Positions 17,073 through 26,824 of a stretch of 64,000 bases of DNA are shown here, piece by piece. Source of the DNA: Vibrio furnissii CIP 102972 (GTDB lineage: Bacteria > Pseudomonadota > Gammaproteobacteria > Enterobacterales > Vibrionaceae); assembly GCF_000176175.1 (NCBI RefSeq), contig NZ_ACZP01000013.1:248001-312000 (forward strand), given 5' to 3'. A model generated the notes under the pieces. That model ran no database searches. It was given only the letters and a program-made list of their open reading frames with translations, and was not told the DNA's origin. The first letter of the stretch is position 1, and each line of letters starts with the position of its first letter. A program made the position numbers and the translations under genes.

Positions 17073-19562
17073 ATGATGGAACATATTGTCATTATCGGCA
17101 ACGGAATGGTCGGTCACCATCTGGTTGCTAAGCTGGTGGAAAAACAAGCCCACCTCGAAAAACGCATTACCGTGATTGGCGAAGAGCGTTTTATCGCTTA
17201 CGACCGCGTACAACTGTCGTCGCTGTTCTCCGGTAAATCGCATGATGATCTGATGCTGAGCAGCGAAGAGTGGTATCAAAAACACGGGATCAATCTGATC
17301 CTGGGTAGCCAGGTCACGGCCATTAACCGAGTGCAGAAAAGCATCATTCTGGATGACGAAGATGTGCTGGGTTACGACTCCCTCGTGCTGGCAACCGGTT
17401 CTTATCCGTTTGTGCCACCCGTGCCGGGTTCAGAGCGTGACAACGTCTTTGTCTATCGTACTTTGGACGACCTCTCTGCGATTCGCAATGCGTGTGAGCA
17501 TGCTCGCACGGGGGCGGTCATCGGTGGTGGTCTGCTGGGATTAGAAGCGGCCAACGCGCTGCGCCTGCTGGGATTAGAAACGCATGTGATCGAATTCGCG
17601 CCGCGACTCATGCCGGTTCAGCTCGATGATGGTGCGGGTGGTGTGCTGAAACAGAAAATTGAACAGCTTGGCCTGACGGTGCATACCTCAACGGGTACTG
17701 AGCGCATCATTGATGGCGAAAGCGCCAAGCATCGCATGGTATTCAAAGATGCAGAGCCGCTGGAAGTGGATGTGATTGTGTTTTCTGCCGGCATTCGCCC
17801 GCAGGATGCGTTGGCGCGTCAGTCCGGTTTAGCGGTGGGCGAACGTGGCGGCATTGTCATTTCCGACAGTTGCCAAACCAGCGACGAGAACATCTACGCC
17901 ATTGGCGAATGTGCGCTGTGGCAACAACGGATTTTTGGCCTGGTAGCACCGGGTTACGCGATGGCGCGCGCCGTGGCTGACCAGTTGATGGGACACTGCG
18001 GCAGTTTCACGGGGGCGGACATGAGTACCAAACTCAAACTGTTGGGGGTGGATGTGGCATCGATTGGTGACGCGCAGATGCAAACCGCGGGCGCGCAGGA
18101 ACTGGTGTTGCAGGACACGGTACAGGGAACCTACAAAAAACTGATAGTCGATGCGAGTGGCACCCGATTACTCGGCGCGATTCTGGTGGGTGACAACAGC
18201 GACTACGATGCGTTGCTGCAGGCGTATCTCAACCAAACCGTGCTGCCCGATCATCCGGCGCATCTGTTGTTTGATACGTCGATGCTGAGCGGTGAAGTGT
18301 CGGACGACACCATGATCTGTTCGTGCCACAACGTCACTAAAGGCGCACTGGTGGCTGCGATTCATGCTGGCGCGACCGAGCTGAATGAACTCAAATCCGT
18401 CACCAAAGCGGGCACGGGCTGTGGCGGCTGTTCCAGCATGGTGAAATCGGTGCTGGACGCTGAACTGGTGGCCATGGGCGTGGAAGTGACCAATCATATT
18501 TGTGAACACTTTGAGTACTCCCGTCAGGAGCTGTTCCACATTTGCCAGGTAGAAGAAATCAAAGACTTCGACACCTTGCTGGAGAAACACGGCCACGGCT
18601 TGGGTTGTGATTTGTGTAAACCGACCGCGGCTTCGGTCTTTGCCTCTTTGTGGAACGAGCACATTATGGAACCGAAGCTGAGTGCGCTGCAGGACTCTAA
18701 CGATGCCTTTATGGCGAATCTGCAAAAAGACGGCTCTTATTCTGTGGTGCCACGCGTGCCGGGCGGCGAAATTACGCCGGACAAACTGATCGTGCTGGGG
18801 GAAGTGGCGAAGCAGTACGATCTGTACACCAAGATCACCGGTGGTCAGCGGGTCGACTTGTTCGGCGCGCAAATGGAGCAACTTCCTGAGATCTGGCGCA
18901 CCTTGATTAACGCCGGCTTTGAGACCGGCCATGCGTACGGTAAATCGGTGCGAACGGTGAAATCGTGTGTCGGTTCAACCTGGTGCCGCTATGGCGTGGA
19001 TGACTCGGTTGGGCTGGCGATTGAGCTGGAGAATCGCTACAAAGGTTTGCGCGCGCCGCACAAACTCAAGTTTGCCGTCTCGGGTTGTACACGCGAATGT
19101 GCTGAAGCGCAGAGCAAAGATATCGGTGTCATTGCGACCGAAAAGGGTTGGAACCTGTATGTGTGCGGTAATGGCGGCATGCGCCCCCGTCATGCCGACC
19201 TGCTGGCTGCTGATTTAACCAAGTCGCAGCTTATCCACTTGATTGATCGCGTGTTGATGTTCTATGTCCGCACCGCCGACAAGCTGCAACGTACATCGGT
19301 ATGGCTCGACAATCTGGAAGGCGGTCTGGATTATCTCAAACAGGTGGTACTGGACGATTCGCTCGGACTGTGCGAGCAACTGGAAAGTCAGATGCAACGA
19401 GTGGTCGATACCTATCAATGCGAATGGAAAAGCACGCTTGAAAATGAGGACAAACTGCGGAAGTTCCGTCCGTTCATTAATCACGAACAGGGCAGCGTGA
19501 GCTTGCCATATCAGCGCCTGCGTGGGCAGCGTATTCCGGTTAGCGAGGAGGTCTCATCATGA
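17073..19562 (+). CDS. nirB: NADH-dependent nitrite reductase, large subunit
   Basis: Cytoplasmic siroheme enzyme reducing nitrite to ammonium with NADH. Order: FAD/NAD domain of pyridine nucleotide-disulfide oxidoreductase type (IIGNGMVGHHL at the N terminus, AVIGGGLLGLEAANAL near residue 150), a BFD-like [2Fe-2S] domain (MICSCHNVTKGAL ... GCGGC, about 415-465), then the sulfite/nitrite reductase half with the siroheme-[4Fe-4S] cysteines in KSCVGSTWCRYG and SGCTRECAEA. Length is 829 residues. It overlaps nirD by four bases (ATGA), so the two subunits are translationally coupled. Confidence 0.95.
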   Translation: MMEHIVIIGNGMVGHHLVAKLVEKQAHLEKRITVIGEERFIAYDRVQLSSLFSGKSHDDLMLSSEEWYQKHGINLILGSQVTAINRVQKSIILDDEDVLGYDSLVLATGSYPFVPPVPGSERDNVFVYRTLDDLSAIRNACEHARTGAVIGGGLLGLEAANALRLLGLETHVIEFAPRLMPVQLDDGAGGVLKQKIEQLGLTVHTSTGTERIIDGESAKHRMVFKDAEPLEVDVIVFSAGIRPQDALARQSGLAVGERGGIVISDSCQTSDENIYAIGECALWQQRIFGLVAPGYAMARAVADQLMGHCGSFTGADMSTKLKLLGVDVASIGDAQMQTAGAQELVLQDTVQGTYKKLIVDASGTRLLGAILVGDNSDYDALLQAYLNQTVLPDHPAHLLFDTSMLSGEVSDDTMICSCHNVTKGALVAAIHAGATELNELKSVTKAGTGCGGCSSMVKSVLDAELVAMGVEVTNHICEHFEYSRQELFHICQVEEIKDFDTLLEKHGHGLGCDLCKPTAASVFASLWNEHIMEPKLSALQDSNDAFMANLQKDGSYSVVPRVPGGEITPDKLIVLGEVAKQYDLYTKITGGQRVDLFGAQMEQLPEIWRTLINAGFETGHAYGKSVRTVKSCVGSTWCRYGVDDSVGLAIELENRYKGLRAPHKLKFAVSGCTRECAEAQSKDIGVIATEKGWNLYVCGNGGMRPRHADLLAADLTKSQLIHLIDRVLMFYVRTADKLQRTSVWLDNLEGGLDYLKQVVLDDSLGLCEQLESQMQRVVDTYQCEWKSTLENEDKLRKFRPFINHEQGSVSLPYQRLRGQRIPVSEEVSS

Positions 19563-19900
19563 AACAACGACTGTGTCATCTGAGTGAGCTGACGCCATTT
19601 CAAGGGTGTGGCGCGTGGATTGGCGATCAACAAGCGGCGCTATTCTATCTGCCCGGTGATGAGCCGCACGTGTATGCGCTGCAACACTGGGATCCTATTG
19701 GCAAGGCCTATGTGATGGCTCGCGGTATCGTCGGCGATGTAAAAGGAGAGCCGTGCGTTGCCTCGCCGCTCTACAAACAACATTTCAGTTTACTGACAGG
19801 GCAGTGTGTGGAAAAACCGGATGTGGCGCTGAAGACCTGGCGTGTGCTGGTGGAAGCCGAGCAAGTGTACGTGCTGCTAAGCGAAACGGCGCTCGCTTAA
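19559..19900 (+). CDS. nirD: Nitrite reductase, small subunit
   Basis: A 113-residue Rieske-like protein without the iron-sulfur ligands, as is usual for the NirD family. It associates with NirB. Segments HLSELTPFQGCGAWIGDQQAALF, split as HLSELTPFQGCGAW and IGDQQAALF, and VASPLYKQHFSLLTGQCVE are typical. The ATG overlaps the nirB stop. It ends the transporter-nitrite reductase operon and is followed by a terminator. Confidence 0.93.
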   Translation: MKQRLCHLSELTPFQGCGAWIGDQQAALFYLPGDEPHVYALQHWDPIGKAYVMARGIVGDVKGEPCVASPLYKQHFSLLTGQCVEKPDVALKTWRVLVEAEQVYVLLSETALA

Positions 19901-19920
19901 CTCCGCCAATGACATCACTC

Positions 19921-19950
19921 AAAAACCTGGCCTCAGTCGCCAGGTTTTTG
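19921..19950. terminator. Bidirectional terminator between nirD and bioA
   Basis: AAAAACCTGGC and GCCAGGTTTTTG form a stem with loop CTCAGTC, A-run on one side and T-run on the other. It can end both nirD (plus) and bioA (minus) transcripts. Confidence 0.85.
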
Positions 19951-20018
19951 TTGTCTCTACGAATGACGGGACCTTTTTTCAATAACACGGCGCAAACGCG
20001 TCATTGAATCTGACTCAA

Positions 20019-21308
20019 TCAGTTGGCATCACTCAAAAAGCATTCCGGGGATTGGAGCGCCGCTTCCACCGCTTGAATCAGTTGATCCAGATGCTGTGGC
20101 TCACTGATAAATGGCGGCATCATGTAAATCAAGCGACCAAATGGACGAATCCACACGCCATGCTGCACAAACAGCGCCTGAATCACTTCCATATTGACCG
20201 GTTGATGCGTCTCAACCACACCAATTGCCCCGAGCCAGCGCGTGGCTTTGACTTGCGGGTAGCGATTGAGCAGCGGCAAGCGCTCAGCAAAGCCCAACTC
20301 AATCTGCTTCACCTGTTGCTGCCAATGCCCTTCTTCAATCAAGCTCAGGCTGGCTGAGGCGACCGCACACGCCAGTGGGTTGCCCATAAAGGTTGGGCCA
20401 TGCATAAAACAACCCGCTTCGCCGCCGCAGACCGTATCGGCAACTTCCTTGGTGGTCAGTGCGGCCGATAAGGTCATGTAGCCGCTGGTGAGTGCTTTCC
20501 CGACACACAAAATGTCCGGCTGAATGTTCGCATGTTCACACGCAAACAATTTGCCGGTGCGACCAAAACCCGTGGCGATCTCATCGAGGATCAGCAGCAC
20601 GCCAAACTCATCACACAGCGCGCGTACCTGACGCAAAAACTCTGGGTGATAAATGCGCATACCACCCGCACCCTGCACAATCGGTTCAAGAATGACGGCT
20701 GCGATCTGGCGATGATTCTCGGTGAGTTGATGGCGAAAATCTGCGATATCGCGCTCATCCCACGCTTCCCAGAAGCCGGTATTGGGCGATTCGGCAAACA
20801 GATGCTCAGGTAGAAATCCTTTGTACAGCGTGTGCATTGAGTTATCCGGATCAGTGACCGACATCGCAGCAAAGGTATCCCCATGATAGCCGTGGCGCAG
20901 GGTGAGGAATTTCGGGCGCTGTTCGCCTTTGGCGTGCCAGTATTGCAGCGCCATTTTCAAACTCACTTCCACTGCCACGGAACCGGAATCGGCGAGAAAC
21001 ACATGTTCAAGATTATTCGGCACCAGAGAGAGCAAGCGCTGGCACACCTCAATGGCTGGCTGGTGGGTGATGCCGCCAAACATGACGTGAGACATCTTAT
21101 CGATCTGCTGATGCGCTGCGGCATTCAGACGGGGATGATTGTATCCGTGAATGGCGGACCACCAAGAGGACATGCCATCGACCAGTGCTTTTCCATCTTC
21201 GAGATAGATGAAAACACCATCAGCATGCGTGACCGGATAGCAGGTCAGAGGTGTAAGGGTTGAAGTGTAGGGATGCCAGATGTGCTGGCGATCGAAGGCT
21301 AAATCCAT
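20019..21308 (-). CDS. bioA: Adenosylmethionine--8-amino-7-oxononanoate aminotransferase
   Basis: PLP-dependent aminotransferase of biotin synthesis that converts KAPA to DAPA with SAM as amino donor. A 429-residue protein starting MDLAFDRQHIWHPYTS; motifs WWSAIHGYNHP, LILDEIATGFGRTGKLFA and the PLP lysine in CVGKALTSGYM are conserved. It is divergent from bioBFCD across a 209-base control region with a BirA operator. Confidence 0.96.
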   Translation of the reverse strand: MDLAFDRQHIWHPYTSTLTPLTCYPVTHADGVFIYLEDGKALVDGMSSWWSAIHGYNHPRLNAAAHQQIDKMSHVMFGGITHQPAIEVCQRLLSLVPNNLEHVFLADSGSVAVEVSLKMALQYWHAKGEQRPKFLTLRHGYHGDTFAAMSVTDPDNSMHTLYKGFLPEHLFAESPNTGFWEAWDERDIADFRHQLTENHRQIAAVILEPIVQGAGGMRIYHPEFLRQVRALCDEFGVLLILDEIATGFGRTGKLFACEHANIQPDILCVGKALTSGYMTLSAALTTKEVADTVCGGEAGCFMHGPTFMGNPLACAVASASLSLIEEGHWQQQVKQIELGFAERLPLLNRYPQVKATRWLGAIGVVETHQPVNMEVIQALFVQHGVWIRPFGRLIYMMPPFISEPQHLDQLIQAVEAALQSPECFLSDAN

Positions 21309-21347
21309 GACAATTCCGCGATAAAAATAAGATTAAAAAATAACCAA

Positions 21348-21380
21348 GTGTAAACTTGTGATCGTTCTTGTTGTTGACAG
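21348..21380. promoter_or_regulatory. BirA operator between bioA and bioB
   Basis: TGTAAAC (21349-21355) and GTTGACA (21373-21379) are opposed half-sites separated by 17 bases. This fits the known BirA site TTGTAAACC-N14/15-GGTTTACAA with one mismatch in the right arm. Holo-BirA with biotinyl-AMP would repress both divergent transcripts. Confidence 0.8.
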
Positions 21381-21517
21381 TCTACCGTGTGTCAGTAGAC
21401 TAGCCAAGCATAATCCCCATGTCACAGGGCGTTGCGAGGCATCGGCGACCTCGGTTCGCTGGCCTGAAACGCTCGGTCACTTGGGCATAAAACTAATAAC
21501 GCCAACAAGGATTACAC

Positions 21518-22570
21518 GTGGAAATTCGTCATAACTGGACAGTGGCTGAAGTCAAAGCACTGCTTGAAAAACCGTTTATGGATCTGCTGTTCGACGCTCA
21601 ACTCGTCCACCGTCAGCATCATCCGCACAACCATGTTCAGGTGAGCACATTACTCTCCATCAAAACCGGCGCGTGTCCGGAAGATTGCAAATACTGCCCG
21701 CAGAGCGCGCACTACCGCACCGATGTCGATAAAGAGCGTCTGATGGAAGTGGAACGCGTGCTGGATGCTGCGCAAAAAGCCAAAAGTTCAGGCTCAACCC
21801 GTTTCTGCATGGGCGCGGCGTGGAAAAACCCGAAAGCGCGCGACATGCCGCTGCTCAAAGAGATGATTTCCGGCGTAAAAGGCATGGGGCTGGAAACTTG
21901 TATGACGCTGGGCATGTTGACTTCTGATCAGGCGCAAGAGCTAGCGGATGCGGGCCTCGATTACTACAACCATAACCTGGATACCTCGCCGGAGTTTTAC
22001 GGCAACATCATCACCACGCGGACGTATCAGGATCGTCTCGATACGCTGTCTCATGTGCGTGATGCGGGCATGAAAATCTGTTCGGGCGGCATCATCGGTA
22101 TGGGCGAAAGCACCAACGACCGGGCTGGTCTGTTGGTCGAGCTGGCGAACCTGTCTGTGCATCCAGAAAGCGTGCCGATCAACATGCTAGTGAAAGTCAA
22201 AGGCACGCCGCTGGAACAAGTGGACGATGTCGAACCGTTTGATTTTGTTCGCCTGATTGCCGTCGCACGCATCATGATGCCGCAGTCGGCGGTGCGCCTG
22301 TCTGCGGGTCGTGAAAAGATGAATGAACAGATGCAAGCGCTGTGTTTTATGGCGGGTGCGAACTCAATTTTCTACGGTTGCAAACTGCTGACGACGCCAA
22401 ACCCGGCGGAAGACAGCGACATGCTGCTGTTCAAAAAACTGGGCATCAACAGCCAACAAGTGGCGCAAAAACCTGACGAAATTACTGAAAATGAACTGCT
22501 GGACCGCGTGGTCGAACGTGTGGCCGCGCGTCCAACAGCGGATGATATGTTCTACGATGCCAGCCTTTAA
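21518..22570 (+). CDS. bioB: Biotin synthase
   Basis: Radical SAM enzyme that inserts sulfur into dethiobiotin. The [4Fe-4S] motif CPEDCKYC (CxxxCxxC) sits at about residue 54, with the second-cluster cysteines later in the barrel and [13 protein letters not shown] as a family segment. It uses a GTG start, giving [16 protein letters not shown], the usual Vibrio N terminus, with AAGGA upstream. Length is 350 residues. The 3' end overlaps bioF by 14 bases. Confidence 0.97.
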   Translation: MEIRHNWTVAEVKALLEKPFMDLLFDAQLVHRQHHPHNHVQVSTLLSIKTGACPEDCKYCPQSAHYRTDVDKERLMEVERVLDAAQKAKSSGSTRFCMGAAWKNPKARDMPLLKEMISGVKGMGLETCMTLGMLTSDQAQELADAGLDYYNHNLDTSPEFYGNIITTRTYQDRLDTLSHVRDAGMKICSGGIIGMGESTNDRAGLLVELANLSVHPESVPINMLVKVKGTPLEQVDDVEPFDFVRLIAVARIMMPQSAVRLSAGREKMNEQMQALCFMAGANSIFYGCKLLTTPNPAEDSDMLLFKKLGINSQQVAQKPDEITENELLDRVVERVAARPTADDMFYDASL

Positions 22571-23711
22571 TTCGCGCATTCATCAAGCCCTTGCTGACCG
22601 CGAACAGCAGGGGCTGCGTCGCTCGCTACAAGTGCTGGAGCGCAGCAATCAAACGCTGTTGGCGCAGCGCGGGCAACGATATATCAATTTTTCCAGTAAC
22701 GACTATCTTGGGCTGGCGAGTGATACGGCCTTGGCTCACGCTTGGCAGCAAGGGCTTAGCCTGTATGGTTGCGGCAGTGGCGCGTCCCCCTTGGTGACTG
22801 GCTTTAGCGAGGCGCACCAAACTTTAGAGCGCACTTTGTGTGAGTGGCTGGGGTTTGAACGCGCGGTGCTGTTCAGCTCTGGATTCAGTGCCAACCAAGC
22901 GCTGCTGTTTACCCTGCTGCAAAAAGGCGATTTGCTGCTGCAAGATAAGCTCAATCACGCCTCGCTGATGGAAGCGGGCCTGTTGTCTTCGGCGCAGATG
23001 AAGCGTTTTCAGCATAATGATGTCGCTCATTTGGCCCGTTTGCTCGATGAGCAGGTCACCACATTGGTGGTCACCGAAGGTGTGTTCAGCATGGATGGCG
23101 ATCAAGCGCCGCTGGCGGAGATTCAAGCCGCATTAGGCAGCAATGCTTGGCTTGCCGTGGATGATGCGCACGGTGTGGGGGTGTTGGGTGAGCGCGGTGC
23201 GGGCAGTTGTCAGGCGGCCGGAATCAAGCCGCAGGTGCTGGTGGTGACGTTTGGCAAAGCGTTTGGTTTGTCAGGCGCCGCGATTTTGAGCGACGCCGCA
23301 CTGGGAGATTACCTCACTCAGTTTGCTCGTCATCATGTCTATTCCACGGCGATGCCTCCGGCGCAGGCGCATGCGTTAACGCACGCTGCAGGCATGATTC
23401 AAAGCGAGGCATGGCGGCGGGACAAACTGACCGAGCTGTCTGCGCTTTATCACGAATTGCTGTGCGACGTGCCGGGATTTGTCGCGACGCAAACGCCCAT
23501 CAAACCGTTCGTGCTCGGTTCGGCGCAGCGTGCGTTGCATGTCGCCAGCGTGATGCGTGATGCGGGGTTATGGATGACGGCGATTCGGCCGCCCACGGTG
23601 CCAAGTGGCAGTGCGCGGCTGCGCATTACGCTGACAGCCCATCACACACTGCAACACATTCAGCAGATGGCCGACACCTTAAAGCAATGTGTGGAGGCAT
23701 CTCATGAGTGA
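22557..23711 (+). CDS. bioF: 8-amino-7-oxononanoate synthase
   Basis: PLP enzyme that condenses pimeloyl-ACP with alanine to give KAPA. The start at 22557 yields [19 protein letters not shown]; it lies inside the bioB coding end, so translation is probably coupled. Motifs [25 protein letters not shown] and the PLP lysine in [12 protein letters not shown] are present. Length is 384 residues. It overlaps bioC by eight bases. Confidence 0.95.
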   Translation: MPAFNSRIHQALADREQQGLRRSLQVLERSNQTLLAQRGQRYINFSSNDYLGLASDTALAHAWQQGLSLYGCGSGASPLVTGFSEAHQTLERTLCEWLGFERAVLFSSGFSANQALLFTLLQKGDLLLQDKLNHASLMEAGLLSSAQMKRFQHNDVAHLARLLDEQVTTLVVTEGVFSMDGDQAPLAEIQAALGSNAWLAVDDAHGVGVLGERGAGSCQAAGIKPQVLVVTFGKAFGLSGAAILSDAALGDYLTQFARHHVYSTAMPPAQAHALTHAAGMIQSEAWRRDKLTELSALYHELLCDVPGFVATQTPIKPFVLGSAQRALHVASVMRDAGLWMTAIRPPTVPSGSARLRITLTAHHTLQHIQQMADTLKQCVEASHE

Positions 23712-24507
23712 AATGGCGCAAGCCTTCAGCGCAGTCGTCAGTGACAAAGCCGCGATCGCTCAAGCCTTTGGCAAAGCGGCGCAAAGTTATGATCGCCACG
23801 CAGCATTTCAACGCGATGTTGCCCAGCGTCTGTTGGCAAAATTGCCGGATGATTTAAGCGGCTGGCACATTCTCGATTTGGGCTGCGGCACCGGCTATTG
23901 CTCGCAGGAGCTGCAACGCCGAGGCGCGCGAGTGACGTGCGCTGACCTGTCTCCGGCGATGTTAGCGCAAGCCAAACAGCGCTGCGGAAGCGACAACATG
24001 CGCTATGTCGAAGCGGATGCCGAGGCGCTGCCGTTTGCGGATGCAACGTTTGATTGCGTGTTTTCCAGCTTGGCATTGCAGTGGTGTGATGACCTCTCGT
24101 TACCACTAAAAGAGATGCGTCGTGTTTTAAAACCCAGTGCAAGTGCTTATTTTTCAACACTTCTTGATGGTTCTTTGTTTGAATTGCAGCGTGCATGGAT
24201 GAAAATTGATGCACATCAACACGTCAACCGATTCATCACACTCAAACAGGTAAAAATTGCGTTAGCGCAAGCTCATTGTGGGAAACATCACATAGACTTA
24301 CCCACGATAACAGTCTGGTATGACACGGCGTTCTCTTTAATGCGCGATCTCAAAGGGATTGGTGCGAATCATGTGAATGGTCGCTCGCAAGGGCTTACCA
24401 GCCGTCGAATACTCGCACAGGTTGAGCGGGAGTATCAGCTATTTCGCAACCATCAAGGTCTTCTGCCTGCAACGTATCAGGTTTGTTTAGGGGTTATACA
24501 TCGATGA
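23704..24507 (+). CDS. bioC: Malonyl-ACP O-methyltransferase
   Basis: SAM-dependent methyltransferase that methylates malonyl-ACP to start pimeloyl synthesis. Motif I is [14 protein letters not shown] (about residue 58), followed by [14 protein letters not shown] and [22 protein letters not shown]. The start [26 protein letters not shown], read as [15 protein letters not shown] then [11 protein letters not shown], contains the typical [12 protein letters not shown]. Length is 267 residues. The second half of the gene uses visibly more A/T-rich codons than the first half. It ends on the ATGA that starts bioD. Confidence 0.93.
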   Translation: MSEMAQAFSAVVSDKAAIAQAFGKAAQSYDRHAAFQRDVAQRLLAKLPDDLSGWHILDLGCGTGYCSQELQRRGARVTCADLSPAMLAQAKQRCGSDNMRYVEADAEALPFADATFDCVFSSLALQWCDDLSLPLKEMRRVLKPSASAYFSTLLDGSLFELQRAWMKIDAHQHVNRFITLKQVKIALAQAHCGKHHIDLPTITVWYDTAFSLMRDLKGIGANHVNGRSQGLTSRRILAQVEREYQLFRNHQGLLPATYQVCLGVIHR

Positions 24508-25199
24508 TAGATGCTTTTTTTATTGCGGGTACGGATACCGATGTGGGCAAAACGGTCGCCTCAAAAGCGATCCTGCAAGCTTTAGCTGCCAAGGATGTGT
24601 CGACAATTGGTTACAAACCAGTTGCCGCGGGATGTGACAAAACCGAACACGGTTTTCGTAACTCGGATGCGCTGCACTTATTGCAAGCTGCAACCCAAAA
24701 AATGGATTATGAAGACATCAATCCATACGCGCTGGAGATGCCAGCGTCGCCGCACATTGCGGCGAAACATGAACATGTCACCATTGAATACAGTGTCCTG
24801 AGTGAAAAATTGGCGAAACTCAAAGCCAATGCAGACGTGGTGCTGGTTGAAGGTGCGGGCGGTTGGCGAGTCCCTGTGTCTGACGATGATTGTTTGTCAA
24901 CATGGGTGAAACAAGAGCAACTGCCTGTGGTGTTAGTGGTGGGGATTAAGCTTGGGTGCCTCAGCCATGCGCAACTGACCGTTGAAAGCATTCGTGCCGA
25001 TGGTCTGAATGTTGTGGGCTGGGTGGCGAACCGCATTAACCCGGGAACCGAACATTACGCCGATATTATTGAAATGTTGGAAGCGCGTATTGGCGCGCCG
25101 AAGTTGGGTGAAATTCCGTATATGCCAAGCGCGAAACGTCGCGAACTGGGTAAATACATTGACGTGACCCCTTTGATTGGGGAAGTCGTTCCGGCTTAA
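24504..25199 (+). CDS. bioD: Dethiobiotin synthetase
   Basis: ATP-dependent enzyme that closes the ureido ring of biotin from DAPA and CO2. The N terminus [16 protein letters not shown] carries the P-loop, and [11 protein letters not shown] is the second family motif. The ATG at 24504 overlaps the bioC stop. Length is 231 residues. It is the last gene of the bioBFCD operon; no bioH is present here. Confidence 0.95.
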   Translation: MIDAFFIAGTDTDVGKTVASKAILQALAAKDVSTIGYKPVAAGCDKTEHGFRNSDALHLLQAATQKMDYEDINPYALEMPASPHIAAKHEHVTIEYSVLSEKLAKLKANADVVLVEGAGGWRVPVSDDDCLSTWVKQEQLPVVLVVGIKLGCLSHAQLTVESIRADGLNVVGWVANRINPGTEHYADIIEMLEARIGAPKLGEIPYMPSAKRRELGKYIDVTPLIGEVVPA

Positions 25200-25226
25200 T
25201 TGATCCGTTCATTTCGAACCAAGCAA

Positions 25227-25254
25227 AAGGGCTGCATTTCTGCAGCCCTTTTTT
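25227..25254. terminator. Bidirectional terminator after bioD
   Basis: AAGGGCTGCA and TGCAGCCCTT form a ten-pair stem with a TTTC-type loop, followed by a T-run. On the other strand it could serve the small gene ending at 25266. Confidence 0.88.
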
Positions 25255-25265
25255 CATTCTCGCGA

Positions 25266-25433
25266 TTAGTTCTCTCGGCCAATACCCATCAGCGATTGCT
25301 GAGTATCTGCGATCTGTTTTTGAATCACTTGTTCCGAACTGATACCCAGTTGCTTCTTAGCCTCTTCTTCGGTCAAACCTAAGTGACAGCAAAGTAAATC
25401 AATCGCCATTTGGTAGCTATGCGCTTCAGCCAT
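25266..25433 (-). CDS. Small hypothetical protein (55 aa)
   Basis: The frame from ATG 25433 encodes 55 residues beginning MAEAHSYQMAIDLLCCHLGL, preceded by a good AAGGA site. Residues 8-45 look like two amphipathic helices, with LTEEEAKKQLGISSEQVIQKQ resembling a small helix-turn-helix or helical repeat. A dedicated ribosome site, a terminator directly after it and a sensible acid/base pattern support a real gene. I do not recognise a family. A longer frame to 25475 exists but lacks a ribosome site. Confidence 0.65.
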   Translation of the reverse strand: MAEAHSYQMAIDLLCCHLGLTEEEAKKQLGISSEQVIQKQIADTQQSLMGIGREN

Positions 25434-25704
25434 GATGGTTTTCCTTTCATTGCACGTTGAATTCCTTCGACCCATGGAATGTAGATGCTTTAACGCGCTG
25501 CCTCAATAAGACCAAAGTCTAAAACGAGACTCATCGGATCTGTCGAATTTCAGGACATCACAACAGACATTAAATGTTTCAATTTACCGCTTAACCTTGA
25601 ATATTAAATCTAAGACACTATGTATTAGAAAACCTTCGAAGCCATAGACGGTCGCGTTTAAAGGCTTCGAGATAACAAAAAAAGATTCCGATCGGAGAAA
25701 GGTA

Positions 25705-26568
25705 ATGAAGCGAGTATTTTTATTCCTGGCAACCAACTTAGCCGTTGTGCTGGTGTTGAGTGTTGTTTTGAATATTGTGTATGCCGTGACAGGGATGCAG
25801 CCGGGCAGTTTGTCTGGTCTGCTGGTGATGGCGGCGGTGTTCGGTTTCGGCGGTTCATTCATTTCGCTTCTGATGTCGAAAGGCATGGCACTGCGCTCTG
25901 TGGGCGGTGTGGTGATTGAAAATCCGCGCAATGAAATGGAACATTGGTTGCTGCAAACAGTGAGCCGTCAAGCGCAGCAAGCAGGCATTGGCATGCCCAC
26001 AGTGGCGATTTATGACTCACCGGACATGAACGCGTTTGCGACAGGTGCGAAGCGCGATGATTCATTGGTTGCGGTGTCAACGGGTCTGCTACACAACATG
26101 ACACGTGATGAAGCGGAAGCTGTGCTGGCGCACGAAGTGAGCCACATTGCTAACGGTGACATGGTCACCATGACGCTGATGCAAGGCGTGGTAAACACCT
26201 TTGTTATCTTCCTGTCGCGTTTTATCGCCAACTTGGTGGCGTCTCGTGATTCTGAAGAGGGCGAAGGCAGCAACATGATGGTTTACTTTGGCGTGTCGAT
26301 GGCGCTGGAACTGGTGTTTGGTTTCCTCGCCAGCTTTATCACCATGTGGTACAGCCGTCATCGTGAATTCCATGCCGATGCCGGTGCCGCGCAACTGGTT
26401 GGTAAGCACAAGATGATTGCAGCGCTAGAGCGATTGAAAATGAGCTACGAGCCACAACTGGAAGGTTCGATGATGGCATTCGGCATCAATGGTAAACGCA
26501 CCATGACCGAGCTACTGATGAGCCACCCACCGCTGGACAAACGCATCGCAGCCCTGCGTAACGCTTAA
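25705..26568 (+). CDS. htpX: Membrane zinc metalloprotease HtpX
   Basis: Inner-membrane M48-family protease that helps FtsH in membrane protein quality control. Two N-terminal transmembrane helices (about 4-26 and 33-58) are followed by the zinc motif HEVSH in [14 protein letters not shown] (about residues 139-152), two more hydrophobic segments and a later EFHADAGAA segment with the third ligand. Length is 287 residues, as usual. GGAGAAAGG precedes the ATG. Transcribed alone with its own terminator. Confidence 0.96.
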   Translation: MKRVFLFLATNLAVVLVLSVVLNIVYAVTGMQPGSLSGLLVMAAVFGFGGSFISLLMSKGMALRSVGGVVIENPRNEMEHWLLQTVSRQAQQAGIGMPTVAIYDSPDMNAFATGAKRDDSLVAVSTGLLHNMTRDEAEAVLAHEVSHIANGDMVTMTLMQGVVNTFVIFLSRFIANLVASRDSEEGEGSNMMVYFGVSMALELVFGFLASFITMWYSRHREFHADAGAAQLVGKHKMIAALERLKMSYEPQLEGSMMAFGINGKRTMTELLMSHPPLDKRIAALRNA

Positions 26569-26622
26569 TCCAACCTATGATGTTGCCGAATTGATCAGTC
26601 ATCAGTTTCGTCGATAAATGAA

Positions 26623-26650
26623 AAGCCAGCCTTCGAGCTGGCTTTTTTTG
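26623..26650 (+). terminator. Terminator after htpX
   Basis: AAGCCAGC and GCTGGCTT form a stem around a CTTCGA loop, followed by seven T. Confidence 0.9.
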
Positions 26651-26722
26651 TGCCGATATCTCTTGCTTCCTCTCCTTCGATATTGATCGATTTTCCCGTC
26701 ACGCGCGTAAACCATTTTTACC

Positions 26723-26754
26723 AAAGTTGTACAAAAATAATTTTGTACAACTTT
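26723..26754. promoter_or_regulatory. Large palindromic operator 1 (TTGTACAA type) of the Cfa-like operon
   Basis: AAAGTTGTACAAAA and TTTTGTACAACTTT are perfect 14-base inverted arms around ATAA. The length and perfection point to a dimeric or tetrameric repressor or a MerR-type regulator. It lies about 70-100 bases before the first gene of the eight-gene operon. Confidence 0.75.
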
Positions 26755-26781
26755 TCAAAGTGCACTATCTTATGCTTAAAG

Positions 26782-26806
26782 TTGTACGAAAATATTTTTT
26801 GTACAA
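26782..26806. promoter_or_regulatory. Palindromic operator 2 (TTGTACAA type)
   Basis: TTGTACGAAAA and TTTTTGTACAA form a second inverted repeat with one mismatch and a three-base centre, about 56 bases centre to centre from operator 1 and ending 18 bases before the start codon. Together the two sites suggest cooperative control of this operon. Confidence 0.7.
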
Positions 26807-26824
26807 TAACAATGAGGTCAACAC

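Noticed and set aside
18168..18932. 254-residue minus-strand ORF inside nirB
   Set aside because: Entirely antisense to a well-conserved enzyme; long only because nirB codon use avoids stops in that frame.
23704..24507. Change to A/T-richer codons in the second half of bioC as sign of recombination
   Set aside because: Noted, but without a computed profile it is too weak to claim a mosaic gene.
25584..25931. 115-residue minus-strand ORF at the htpX start
   Set aside because: Mostly antisense to htpX with no coding character.
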